The position numbers were made by a program, and so were the translations under genes. The notes beneath the pieces are model-generated. The model had not been told where the DNA came from and searched no databases. It was given only the letters and a program-made list of their open reading frames with translations. This document shows, piece after piece, positions 27,418-36,090 of a DNA stretch of 64,000 bases (position 1 is the first letter of the stretch; every line of letters starts with the position of its first letter). This DNA comes from Alphaproteobacteria bacterium (GTDB lineage: Bacteria; Pseudomonadota; Gammaproteobacteria; Burkholderiales; Burkholderiaceae_C). Where the stretch lies: positions 1 through 64,000 of the forward strand of contig JASGCM010000002.1 of NCBI GenBank assembly GCA_030054175.1, in the 5' to 3' direction.

Positions 27418-28023
27418 ATGTTGCTTGAAGTCGAAGACTCCCAGTTGGTGCTGCTGGATTACCAAGAACGCTTGTTGCCTGCGCTCGCTGATGGAATGGG
27501 TGTGATGCAGCAAGCCATGAAACTGGCGCAAGCAGCTCGTCTTCTGCGCGTGCCCATTTGGGGAACCGAGCACAATGCCCAAGGTTTAGGACCTTTGGTG
27601 GGGCCACTCAAGGCCATGTGTCCGATGGTTTTGTCCAAAACCAGTTTCAGCGCGGTATCGGCCGGCTTGCTCGATTTGTTGCGACCTGCCGCCCCTGCAC
27701 CGCGTGGAGGCAATGCCCGCAGCTTGCCCAAACACTTACAGAAACCAGCCGCCGGATCCGAAGTTCGCTCGAGCATCGTGGTGGCTGGTTGCGAAGCCCA
27801 TGTGTGTTTGCTGCAAACAGCGCTCGAACTGCTGGAGCTAGAAGTCGATGTTTGGGTGGTGACCGATGCCTGCGCCAGCCGCAGCGAGCGGGATCGAGAT
27901 GCCGCATTTGACCGATTGGCTGGCGCCGGGGCCGAATTGTTGACCACCGAAATGGTGCTGTTTGAATGGTTGCGCGATTGCGAGCACCCGGCCTTCAAAA
28001 ACCTGCTGGCGCTGATCCGTTGA
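27418..28023 (+). CDS. Isochorismatase-fold cysteine hydrolase
   Basis: A 201-residue member of the isochorismatase-like hydrolases. The catalytic triad can be placed: Asp in VLLDYQERL (residue 14), Lys in LSKTSFSA (about 77), and Cys in AGCEAHVCLLQTALEL. The closest-looking group is the short YcaC-type/nicotinamidase-related hydrolases of unknown substrate. There is a linker of about 20 residues rich in Pro/Ala/Gly before the catalytic Cys strand, longer than usual. It starts 8 bp after the reductase gene and is probably co-transcribed with it. Confidence 0.82.
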   Translation: MLLEVEDSQLVLLDYQERLLPALADGMGVMQQAMKLAQAARLLRVPIWGTEHNAQGLGPLVGPLKAMCPMVLSKTSFSAVSAGLLDLLRPAAPAPRGGNARSLPKHLQKPAAGSEVRSSIVVAGCEAHVCLLQTALELLELEVDVWVVTDACASRSERDRDAAFDRLAGAGAELLTTEMVLFEWLRDCEHPAFKNLLALIR

Positions 28024-28119
28024 GCCACCGGGGCAGCACGCCACCGACCTGCGTCAGCCTGTCGCAAGCACGACTGTCGATGATTCGCACCAAGCCATCA
28101 ACCGACAGGAGTCTGCGCC

Positions 28120-29589
28120 ATGGGTGCATTTGACGATTTTCATCGCCGCTCGATTCAAGACCGCGAGGCCTTTTGGTCTGAACAATCCCAACTGATTGAG
28201 TGGAAGCAGCCCCCTCAACAGGTCTGCGACTACAGCAATCCGCCGTTTGCCAAATGGTTTGTGGGTGGTACCCACCAATTTGTGCCACAACGCGGTGGAT
28301 CGGCACTTGAGCGACCGAGCCCAACAAAACGCGCTGATCTTTGTCTCGACCGAAACCGATCAAGAGGTCGTCTACACCTTTGCCCAATTGCACGCCGAAG
28401 TCCAGCGCATGGCAGCCATTTTGTTGGATCTGGGCGTCAAAAAAGGCGATCGGGTGCTGATTTACATGCCGATGATTTCCGAGGCTTGCTTTGCCATGCT
28501 GGCTTGTGCGCGCATTGGCGCCATCCATTCGGTGGTTTTTGGTGGCTTTGCATCGCACTCTTTGGCCACCCGCATCGATGACGCCACGCCCCACGCCATC
28601 ATCAGTGCGGATGCCGGTTCTCGCGGCGGCAAGGGCGTGGTGCCCTATAAACCTTTGCTCGACGAGGCGATTTCGTTGGCCCACCACAAGCCTGCGGCGG
28701 TGCTCATGGTTGATCGCAAGTTGGCGGATGATGTCCCCGTGGCGGGCCGTGACCACGACTACGCCACCCTGCGTGCCAAGCACTTGAACACCCAGGTGCC
28801 TTGCGAGTGGGTTGAATCAACCCACCCCAGTTACACCCTTTACACATCGGGCACCACCGGCAAGCCCAAAGGCGTGCATCGGGATACCGGCGGTTATGCC
28901 GTTGCATTGGCCGCCAGCATGAAGCACATTTATGGCGGCAACCCCGGTGAGACTTTCTTTTCGACCAGTGACATCGGTTGGGTCGTCGGCCACCTGGTTG
29001 TTTGCAGACAGTTTGGGGCGATGACCAGCGTTTTGTCAAAACCTACTGGTCCAGCGTTCCCGGTCAAATGGTCTACAGCACATTCGACTGGGCCATCCGA
29101 GACGAAGATGGGTACTATTTCATCTTGGGCCGCACCGATGATGTCATTAACGTGGCTGGCCACCGCTTGGGTGCTCGCGAGATCGAAGAGAGCATCTCCA
29201 GTCACCCGAACGTCGCAGAAGTGGCCGTTGTGGGCGTGGCCGACCCACTCAAAGGACAGGTGGTCATGGCGTTTGCCATCGCCAAAGACACCAGTGGCTT
29301 GACCGACCCCGCTGCCCGCTTGAAACTGGAGGGGCAGGTGATGAAACTGGTCGACAGCCAGCTGGGCGCTGTTGCCCGACCCGGACGCGTGTTTTTTGTC
29401 ACCGCCTTGCCCAAAACACGCAGCGGCAAACTGCTGCGCCGAGCCATCCAGGCAGTATGCGAAAAACGCGACGCTGGAGACCTGACCACCATGGAAGACC
29501 CGGCGGCTCTGCAACAAATCCTGGACCCGTTGGGTCGTCGCTTTGTACTTTCAGATACAGAAGAGGTTCATCCTGAAAGGTCAGGGTAA
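28120..29589 (+). pseudogene. Propionyl-CoA synthetase (prpE-like), broken by frameshift and deletion
   Basis: Remnant of an AMP-forming acyl-CoA synthetase of the PrpE type. Part 1 (FDDFHRRSIQDREAFW to FAKWFVGGT) is in one frame. One extra C in the CCC at 28271-28273 shifts the match to the next frame (TNLCHNAVDRHL onward). That part includes the P-loop YTSGTTGKPKG and ends at SDIGWVVGH. Near 28990 the match jumps to PPGCLQTVWGDDQRFVKTYW in a third frame, so about 150 codons holding the core adenylation motifs are missing. The C-terminal domain, with the lysine motif TRSGKLLRRA, remains. The ATG keeps a GGAG site. The last codons overlap the convergent lipoprotein gene by 9 bp. No active enzyme can be made. 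Confidence 0.9.
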
Positions 29590-30332
29590 ATTCGCCAACG
29601 GGTTAAAACCGAACCTGCTGTTAAAGGCTGACGCATCATAAAGCTCTGCGTTCAAACAATCATAGGGGCAATCGTTGGATTCGACGATCTGCCATCTATT
29701 TGCGATCTGTACCACGCCAAACACTTTTCCGTTGCCATCAACGGGAATCACCCAGCCATCGGCAGAACCGGGGTAACTTGTGCCACCGACAAAGGTCTTG
29801 ATAAACGACAACGGGTCAAAACGGTATTTTTCTCTAAATTCTGGAAGATAGTCTGGAATAGGGTTGGTGAAAACAGTTATGTCCCAGCAACCTAACCAGC
29901 GCTCGTCCGTGGCGGTGGAGACGCAATCGTTGGATACGATATAACGCCACTGCCCATCGATCTTTGCCACCCCTTGCCACACGGGATTGGCGCTGATGTC
30001 GGTAAACATCCAGCCTTGGTAAGTTGGTTCAAAGAAATTGCCCCACCCAAACTTCTGGGGCTCCCATTTGGGAATTTGAAAAGTGACCGCTGCAACTGCT
30101 GGCAGACTCGGATCGGTACCGCTGCCGAGGGCGGACACAGTCAAATGTGGGGTGACAGCAGCTCCCGCCAGCGGGCTCGAACCACCTCCACCGCAGGCTT
30201 GAAGCAACACTGTTGTCGTTAAAATCAAAAGTACTTTTTTCATGAGATTCTCCTGTAGAACCAATTTTCGAAATCCACTGCCCGAACAACTTGTCAAACC
30301 CATAACATAACGGGGCCACTGCAAGGTGCGGG
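29479..30332. repeat. Direct repeat copy 1 (854 bp)
   Basis: An 854-base block, by eye identical to the block 1090 bases further on. It contains the last codons of the prpE remnant and the whole lipoprotein gene with its ribosome site and about 90 bases upstream. Sequence beyond both ends is still related to the other copy but diverged, so the boundaries of identity are sharp. Confidence 0.93.
29581..30243 (-). CDS. Unrecognised lipoprotein with internal repeat, copy 1
   Basis: A 220-residue predicted lipoprotein whose function I do not recognise. It has a short signal peptide with lipobox LLQAC (Cys17), then a Gly/Ser/Ala-rich linker to about residue 50. The mature domain has an internal duplication: GW...W.YIVSNDC (77-107) then a second Cys (119) and FREKYRFDPL (136-145); and GW...RWQIVESNDC (163-192) then Cys196 and FNSRFGFNPL (207-216). 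Paired Cys in each half suggest two disulfides. The ATG has AGGAG 7 bases upstream; a longer frame adds 27 residues without a signal. Position next to a wrecked gene and AT-rich DNA suggests acquired material. It is identical to copy 2. Confidence 0.85.
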   Translation of the reverse strand: MKKVLLILTTTVLLQACGGGGSSPLAGAAVTPHLTVSALGSGTDPSLPAVAAVTFQIPKWEPQKFGWGNFFEPTYQGWMFTDISANPVWQGVAKIDGQWRYIVSNDCVSTATDERWLGCWDITVFTNPIPDYLPEFREKYRFDPLSFIKTFVGGTSYPGSADGWVIPVDGNGKVFGVVQIANRWQIVESNDCPYDCLNAELYDASAFNSRFGFNPLANLP

Positions 30333-30504
30333 CTGTTTGAAGGCCAGGGAAATAACCACAGCCGACTCCAAACTTCTTCCAATAAGTTCTGATTTCTTGA
30401 TTGTAATATGAAAATATTAATTTATACAGTAATATTTTTTATTTTTTTATGTTTAAAGGGTAAAGTTATCCTGTTCTAATGGTATACAGTGGCCAATGAG
30501 ACCG
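30333..30504. other. Very AT-rich spacer upstream of lipoprotein copy 1
   Basis: No gene is seen. The first 45 bases are about 80% like the corresponding bases after copy 2; similarity is then lost. From about 30380 to 30471 roughly one base in five is G or C, with long A and T runs, in strong contrast to the rest of the window. For the minus-strand lipoprotein gene this lies 135-230 bases upstream, where an UP element or a nucleoid-protein silencing site could sit. Confidence 0.7.
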
Positions 30505-30679
30505 GTGCTTGACCGGCCCCGTTGCCCGCTTGAAACTGGAGGGTCAGGTCATGACACTGAGCACCTGTGACCTGACCACCATGGAAGACCCGGCGGCTCT
30601 GCAACAAATCCTGGACCCGTTGGGTCGTCGCTTTGTACTTTCAGATACAGAAGAGGTTCATCCTGAAAGGTCAGGGTAA
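30505..30679 (+). pseudogene. Second fragment of the prpE 3' end
   Basis: The first 64 bases match prpE codons for DPAARLKLEGQVMKL with about ten substitutions. Exactly 120 bases (40 codons) are then missing relative to the first copy, and from 30569 the sequence is identical to the end of the first remnant. The joined reading frame stays open (VARLKLEGQVMTLSTC then DLTTMEDP), but there is no start and a stop lies just upstream. It is the left flank of repeat copy 2. Confidence 0.8.
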
Positions 30680-31422
30680 ATTCGCCAACGGGTTAAAACC
30701 GAACCTGCTGTTAAAGGCTGACGCATCATAAAGCTCTGCGTTCAAACAATCATAGGGGCAATCGTTGGATTCGACGATCTGCCATCTATTTGCGATCTGT
30801 ACCACGCCAAACACTTTTCCGTTGCCATCAACGGGAATCACCCAGCCATCGGCAGAACCGGGGTAACTTGTGCCACCGACAAAGGTCTTGATAAACGACA
30901 ACGGGTCAAAACGGTATTTTTCTCTAAATTCTGGAAGATAGTCTGGAATAGGGTTGGTGAAAACAGTTATGTCCCAGCAACCTAACCAGCGCTCGTCCGT
31001 GGCGGTGGAGACGCAATCGTTGGATACGATATAACGCCACTGCCCATCGATCTTTGCCACCCCTTGCCACACGGGATTGGCGCTGATGTCGGTAAACATC
31101 CAGCCTTGGTAAGTTGGTTCAAAGAAATTGCCCCACCCAAACTTCTGGGGCTCCCATTTGGGAATTTGAAAAGTGACCGCTGCAACTGCTGGCAGACTCG
31201 GATCGGTACCGCTGCCGAGGGCGGACACAGTCAAATGTGGGGTGACAGCAGCTCCCGCCAGCGGGCTCGAACCACCTCCACCGCAGGCTTGAAGCAACAC
31301 TGTTGTCGTTAAAATCAAAAGTACTTTTTTCATGAGATTCTCCTGTAGAACCAATTTTCGAAATCCACTGCCCGAACAACTTGTCAAACCCATAACATAA
31401 CGGGGCCACTGCAAGGTGCGGG
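30569..31422. repeat. Direct repeat copy 2 (854 bp)
   Basis: Second copy of the block starting at 29479, offset by 1090 bases, with no difference seen. The left edge switches from T (here) versus A (copy 1); the right edge from T versus C. Flanking sequence is homologous but diverged on both sides, which does not fit a simple recent tandem duplication. Confidence 0.93.
30671..31333 (-). CDS. Unrecognised lipoprotein with internal repeat, copy 2
   Basis: Same 220-residue lipoprotein as copy 1, residue for residue, including lipobox Cys17, the two SNDC-containing halves and the ribosome site. The upstream region differs beyond 90 bases, so the two copies could be regulated differently while making the same protein. 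Its 3' end overlaps the second prpE fragment. Keeping two identical genes side by side suggests gene dosage, very recent duplication, or ongoing gene conversion. Confidence 0.85.
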   Translation of the reverse strand: MKKVLLILTTTVLLQACGGGGSSPLAGAAVTPHLTVSALGSGTDPSLPAVAAVTFQIPKWEPQKFGWGNFFEPTYQGWMFTDISANPVWQGVAKIDGQWRYIVSNDCVSTATDERWLGCWDITVFTNPIPDYLPEFREKYRFDPLSFIKTFVGGTSYPGSADGWVIPVDGNGKVFGVVQIANRWQIVESNDCPYDCLNAELYDASAFNSRFGFNPLANLP

Positions 31423-31569
31423 TTGTTTGAGGGCCAGTGAAATGACCACGGCTGAATCCAATCTCCTTTCATCTGGTTGTCATTGGCAAATACTAATCCC
31501 AAAAAATTAATTTGTAAAATTTAATTGTTATTATATTATTAATACAATAGTTCGCGCATGACTCATCCA

Positions 31570-31586
31570 ATCTGAACAATTCAGAT
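31570..31586. promoter_or_regulatory. Perfect 7-bp-arm palindrome upstream of sucA
   Basis: ATCTGAA and TTCAGAT are exact reverse complements separated by CAA. The site could be an operator for sucA or the lipoprotein gene, or a small hairpin. No regulator can be named. Confidence 0.3.
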
Positions 31587-31617
31587 CAAGGGTGGCTCTG
31601 AGCAAACTGTCAGGCCT

Positions 31618-31640
31618 TGGTTGGCTGATCAAACCAACCA
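31618..31640. promoter_or_regulatory. Inverted repeat upstream of sucA
   Basis: TGGTTGG and CCAACCA are perfect complements around a nine-base spacer, about 185 bases before sucA. It could be an operator or a leader hairpin. Confidence 0.3.
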
Positions 31641-31823
31641 CACGCACCCAGTGGCTCAAAAAAATCACGGTCAGTGATCCGTCGGCCTATTGGTGGCACA
31701 ATGACTGATTGACATCAGGCCCTTCCCAGCCACAGTCGCATCCGCCAACCGGTTCAGCCGTGTCGCGGAAGGTTTTTTCAACCCACCCAAGCATCCCTGA
31801 AGGGGATTGCAGGAGAGCGAAAC

Positions 31824-34700
31824 ATGAGTGCTCAGTCGATCTACAAGGCTTACTCGGCGAATACCTATCTCTTTGGGGGCAATGCGCCCTACGTCGAAGA
31901 GATGTACGAAAACTATTTGGCCAACCCGGGCAGCGTGCCTGACACCTGGCGTCAGTACTTCGATGCCCTTCAACACGTGCCTGCCGTCGACGGCAGCAAC
32001 ACGCGCGATGTGCCCCACATGCCGGTGATCAACGCCTTTGCCGAGCGCGCCAAACAAGGTGGCACCAAGGTGGTGATGGCCAATGCCGATGTCGAAATGG
32101 GCCGCAAGCGCACCGCCGTGCAGCAGCTGATCGCCGCCTACCGCAACGTCGGCCAGCGTTGGGCCGATTTGGACCCCCTGCAGCGCACCGAGCGCCCCAA
32201 CATTCCGGAACTCGATCCTTCTTTTTATGGCTTTACCGACGCCGATCAGGAAACCGTGTTCGACACCAGCAACACCTTCTTCGGCAAAGACCGCATGTCT
32301 TTGCGCGAATTGATGAATGCCTTGCGAGAGACTTACTGCGGCACTCTGGGTCCTGAATACATGTACATCACCGACATGGCGCAAAAGCGCTGGTGGCAGC
32401 AAAAGTTGGAGAGCATTCGCAGCAAACCCAATTTCACCGCCGAGAAGAAAAAACACATCCTCGATCGCCTGACAGCGGCCGAGGGTCTCGAGCGCTATTT
32501 GCACACCAAATACGTGGGCCAAAAGCGCTTCTCGCTAGAAGGTGGAGAAAGCTTTATTGCCTCGATGGATGAATTGATCCAGCGCGCCGGCGAGCAGGGC
32601 GTGCAAGAAATCGTGATTGGCATGGCCCACCGTGGTCGATTGAATGTGCTGGTCAACACATTGGGCAAAATGCCCAAAGATTTGTTTGCCGAGTTCGACC
32701 ACACCGCCCCTGAAGAACTGACCGCCGGTGACGTCAAATACCACCAAGGATTCAGTTCTGATGTGTCCACCCCTGGCGGCCCAGTGCACTTGTCGCTGGC
32801 TTTTAACCCTTCGCACCTGGAGATCGTCAATCCGGTGGTGGAGGGCTCGGTGCGTGCTCGCATGGACCGCCGTGATGATCCCAAAGGCAAACAGGTGTTG
32901 CCGGTGTTGGTGCATGGTGATGCCGCTGTCGGTGGCCAGGGCGTGAATCAGGAAACCCTGTGTCTGGCCCAAACCCGTGGGTACTCGACCGGGGGCACCG
33001 TCCACATCATCATCAACAACCAAATTGGTTTCACCACATCGGATCCGCGCGACCTGCGCTCGTCGGCTTTTTGTACCGACATCTTCAAGATGGTTGAAGC
33101 CCCGGTATTGCATGTCAACGGCGACGACCCCGAAGCCGTGGTGTTGGCCAGTCAATTGGCCCTCGAGTTCCGCCAGACCTTTGGTCAAGACGTCGTGGTC
33201 GACATCACCTGCTTTCGCAAGCTGGGTCACAACGAGCAAGACACCCCCAGCCTGACCCAGCCTCTGATGTACAAAAAAATCACATCACACCCAGGCACCC
33301 GTAAGCTGTATGGCGAAAAACTCGCGGCGCAAGGCATTTTGGGCGACTCCGGCCCCGATGACATGGTCAAGTCGTACCGCGCCGCCATGGATGCCGGCAA
33401 GCACACTGTTGATCCGGTGCTCACCAACTTCAAAAGCAAGTACGCCGTCGATTGGGCGCCGTTCCTGGGCAAAAAGTGGACCGACGCCTGTGACACTGCA
33501 CTGCCCATGTCTGAATGGAAACGCCTGGCCGATAAAGTCACGACCTTGCCTGCCAACATCACCCCGCATCAGTTGGTGAAAAAAGTGTACGACGACCGCG
33601 CCGCCATGGGCCGTGGCGATATCAACGTCGACTGGGGCATGGGTGAGCACATGGCCTTTGCTTCCTTGGTGGCCAGTGGCTATCCGATTCGTCTGTCGGG
33701 AGAGGACAGTGGCCGTGGCACCTTCACTCACCGGCATGCCGTCATTCACGACCAAAACCGAGAAAAGTGGGACACTGGCACCTACATTCCGTTGCAAAAT
33801 GTCGCCGACAATCAGGCACCTTTCGTGGTCATCGACTCGATTTTGTCCGAAGAGGCCGTTTTGGCCTACGAATACGGCTATGCATCGAACGACCCCAACA
33901 CACTGGTGATCTGGGAGGCTCAGTTCGGCGACTTCGCCAACGGTGCCCAGGTGGTTATCGACCAATTCATTGCTTCGGGCGAGGTCAAATGGGGTCGGGT
34001 CAATGGCATCAACTTGATGTTGCCTCACGGCTATGAAGGGCAGGGCCCCGAACACAGCTCGGCCCGTGTCGAGCGCTTCATGCAATTGGCCGCTGACACC
34101 AATATGCAGATCGTGCAGCCCACCACGGCCAGCCAGATCTTCCATGTCTTGCGTCGCCAGATGTTGCGCAGCTTGCGCAAACCCTTGATCATCTTCACGC
34201 CGAAGTCTTTGCTGCGCAATAAAGACGCCACCTCGCCAGTGAGCGAATTTGTGCGCGGCAGCTTCCAGACCGTGATTGCCGAGAACCACGAAACCGTCAT
34301 CAAGAAGGCCGACAAAGTCAAGCGCGTGCTGGTTTGCTCGGGCAAGGTGTACTACGACCTGGCCAAGAAACGCGAAGAGAAAGGGCAAGACGATGTTGCC
34401 ATTTTGCGCATTGAACAGATCTACCCCTTCCCGCACAAGGCTTTTGCCGCCGAGCTCAAAAAGTACCCCAATGCCACCGAATTGGTGTGGTGCCAGGACG
34501 AGCCGCAAAACCAGGGTGCTTGGTTCTTCATCCAGCACAATATCCACGAGAACATGCTCGAGGGTCAAAAGCTGGGCTATGCAGGTCGTGCCGCATCGGC
34601 TTCTCCGGCCGTGGGTTATTCACACTTGCACCAGGAGCAGCAAAAGGCGCTGGTTGAAGCGGCTTACGGCAAGCTCAAGGGGTTCATCCTCACCAAATAA
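31824..34700 (+). CDS. sucA: 2-oxoglutarate dehydrogenase E1 component
   Basis: A 958-residue thiamine-diphosphate enzyme of the TCA cycle that decarboxylates 2-oxoglutarate and succinylates the E2 lipoyl arm. The N-terminal E2-binding peptide ([21 protein letters not shown]) is followed by the catalytic regions [27 protein letters not shown] and NNQIGFTT (cofactor site), and the C-terminal transketolase-like part ([15 protein letters not shown]). Length is normal. GGAG precedes the ATG by about 9 bases. It is first of sucA-sucB-lpdA; a long AT-rich region separates it from the duplicated lipoprotein genes. Confidence 0.97.
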   Translation: MSAQSIYKAYSANTYLFGGNAPYVEEMYENYLANPGSVPDTWRQYFDALQHVPAVDGSNTRDVPHMPVINAFAERAKQGGTKVVMANADVEMGRKRTAVQQLIAAYRNVGQRWADLDPLQRTERPNIPELDPSFYGFTDADQETVFDTSNTFFGKDRMSLRELMNALRETYCGTLGPEYMYITDMAQKRWWQQKLESIRSKPNFTAEKKKHILDRLTAAEGLERYLHTKYVGQKRFSLEGGESFIASMDELIQRAGEQGVQEIVIGMAHRGRLNVLVNTLGKMPKDLFAEFDHTAPEELTAGDVKYHQGFSSDVSTPGGPVHLSLAFNPSHLEIVNPVVEGSVRARMDRRDDPKGKQVLPVLVHGDAAVGGQGVNQETLCLAQTRGYSTGGTVHIIINNQIGFTTSDPRDLRSSAFCTDIFKMVEAPVLHVNGDDPEAVVLASQLALEFRQTFGQDVVVDITCFRKLGHNEQDTPSLTQPLMYKKITSHPGTRKLYGEKLAAQGILGDSGPDDMVKSYRAAMDAGKHTVDPVLTNFKSKYAVDWAPFLGKKWTDACDTALPMSEWKRLADKVTTLPANITPHQLVKKVYDDRAAMGRGDINVDWGMGEHMAFASLVASGYPIRLSGEDSGRGTFTHRHAVIHDQNREKWDTGTYIPLQNVADNQAPFVVIDSILSEEAVLAYEYGYASNDPNTLVIWEAQFGDFANGAQVVIDQFIASGEVKWGRVNGINLMLPHGYEGQGPEHSSARVERFMQLAADTNMQIVQPTTASQIFHVLRRQMLRSLRKPLIIFTPKSLLRNKDATSPVSEFVRGSFQTVIAENHETVIKKADKVKRVLVCSGKVYYDLAKKREEKGQDDVAILRIEQIYPFPHKAFAAELKKYPNATELVWCQDEPQNQGAWFFIQHNIHENMLEGQKLGYAGRAASASPAVGYSHLHQEQQKALVEAAYGKLKGFILTK

Positions 34701-34819
34701 ACAGGGCCGACATGCGCCGTCACCGGTCGGAGTCGGGTCCTGGGCCCGCCGACCCAAAGGTTCTGCGCAGCCTGCCCACCCCATTACCCATCTTTCAATC
34801 AATCTTCAACGAGAACATC

Positions 34820-36079
34820 ATGGCAATCGCAGAAGTCAAAGTTCCCCAATTGTCCGAATCGGTGGCTGAAGCCACCCTGTTGCAGTGGAAAAAGAAAGCC
34901 GGCGAGGCTGTCGCCGCCGATGAAATACTGATCGAGATCGAGACCGACAAGGTCGTGCTCGAAGTGCCCGCTCCGGCCGCTGGCGTGCTGGCTGAAATCG
35001 TGGTGGCCGATGGTGGTACCGTGGTCAGCGACCAACTGATCGCCAAAATCGATACCGATGTTAAATCGGCCGCAGCACCGGCTTCCGCTGCACCTGCAAC
35101 TGCAGTCACAACCGTTGCCGCTCCGACCGTGGCTGCGGCTTCACCGGCGTCTGCTTCCAAGGCCGGCGTGGCCATGCCCGCCGCAGCCAAGCTGATGGCC
35201 GACAACCAACTGGCTGCAGGCTCTGTCGCCGGCACCGGCAAAGATGGCCGCGTGACCAAAGGCGACGTGCTGGCCGCCGTAGCGGGGGGTGCCGCTGCGG
35301 CGCCTGTCGCCGCCATTCCCACGGGCGTACCCACCCGGGCGTTACCGCAGGTCAGCGCACCGGGTCTGGACCTGGGCGAGCGCCCCGAGCAACGCGTGCC
35401 CATGAGCCGCCTGCGCGCGCGCGTGGCCGAGCGTTTGCTGCAGTCGCAAACCACCAACGCCATCCTGACCACTTTCAACGAAGTCAACATGGCACCGGTC
35501 ATGGAAATGCGCAAGCGTTTCCAGGACAAGTTTGAAAAAGAGCATGGCGTCAAACTGGGCTTCATGAGCTTTTTCGTCAAAGCCGCCGTGCACGCCCTGA
35601 AAAAGTACCCGATCCTGAATGCGTCGGTCGACGGCAATGACATTGTCTACCACGGCTACTTTGACATCGGCATTGCAGTTGGTTCACCCCGTGGTTTGGT
35701 GGTTCCTATTTTGCGCAACGCCGATCAAATGAGTTTTGCTGACGTTGAGAAAAAGATTGCCGAGTTTGGCGTCAAGACTCGCGATGGCAAACTGGGTATT
35801 GAAGAGATGACTGGTGGCACCTTCTCGATTTCCAACGGTGGCGTGTTCGGCTCGATGCTCTCGACCCCCATCATCAACCCGCCGCAATCGGCGATTCTGG
35901 GTGTGCACGCCACGAAAGACCGCGCCGTCGTTGAAAACGGCCAAGTGGTGGTTCGCCCCATCAATTATCTGGCCATGTCTTACGACCACCGAATCATCGA
36001 CGGTCGCGAAGCCGTGCTGGGCCTGGTGGCCATGAAAGAGGCGCTCGAAGATCCTTCGCGCCTGTTGTTTGACATCTGA
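34820..36079 (+). CDS. sucB: Dihydrolipoamide succinyltransferase, E2 of 2-oxoglutarate dehydrogenase
   Basis: A 419-residue E2 with one lipoyl domain ([19 protein letters not shown] at the start, lipoylated Lys in [12 protein letters not shown]), an Ala-rich linker, a subunit-binding domain ([24 protein letters not shown]) and the succinyltransferase core ending with [14 protein letters not shown], which holds the catalytic His and Asp. The start was taken at [10 protein letters not shown]; the longer open frame reads through about 36 non-homologous residues in the 119-bp gap after sucA. Confidence 0.96.
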   Translation: MAIAEVKVPQLSESVAEATLLQWKKKAGEAVAADEILIEIETDKVVLEVPAPAAGVLAEIVVADGGTVVSDQLIAKIDTDVKSAAAPASAAPATAVTTVAAPTVAAASPASASKAGVAMPAAAKLMADNQLAAGSVAGTGKDGRVTKGDVLAAVAGGAAAAPVAAIPTGVPTRALPQVSAPGLDLGERPEQRVPMSRLRARVAERLLQSQTTNAILTTFNEVNMAPVMEMRKRFQDKFEKEHGVKLGFMSFFVKAAVHALKKYPILNASVDGNDIVYHGYFDIGIAVGSPRGLVVPILRNADQMSFADVEKKIAEFGVKTRDGKLGIEEMTGGTFSISNGGVFGSMLSTPIINPPQSAILGVHATKDRAVVENGQVVVRPINYLAMSYDHRIIDGREAVLGLVAMKEALEDPSRLLFDI

Positions 36080-36090
36080 AGCGAGACACC

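Larger units (their letters stand above)
31423..31823. other. Gene-free region between lipoprotein copy 2 and sucA
   Basis: No coding sequence is supported. The first 45 bases are a diverged repeat of the flank of copy 1. Bases 31491-31552 are very AT-rich, as before copy 1 but with different sequence. Then come two short inverted repeats and the sucA leader. TTGACA occurs at 31709-31714, but no good -10 follows at the proper distance. Confidence 0.6.

Noticed and set aside
26567-27607. 346-codon minus-strand frame across the AcuI-like and isochorismatase genes
   Set aside because: It covers two well-supported genes and their junction on the other strand and has a composition typical of shadow frames.
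28265-28280. Programmed frameshifting in prpE at the CCC run
   Set aside because: There is no slippery heptamer or downstream structure, and the large downstream deletion already inactivates the gene; a mutation is simpler.
28196-29302. A 368-codon frame that could be taken as a shorter acyl-CoA synthetase
   Set aside because: It begins mid-protein by homology and, after GWVVGH, reads out of frame into non-homologous sequence, so it is part of the prpE pseudogene.
33285-34568. Open frame of 427 codons on the minus strand opposite sucA
   Set aside because: The opposite strand encodes a full-length sucA with strong motifs. The antisense product is His/Gly/Asp-rich without domains, a usual by-product of GC-biased codons.
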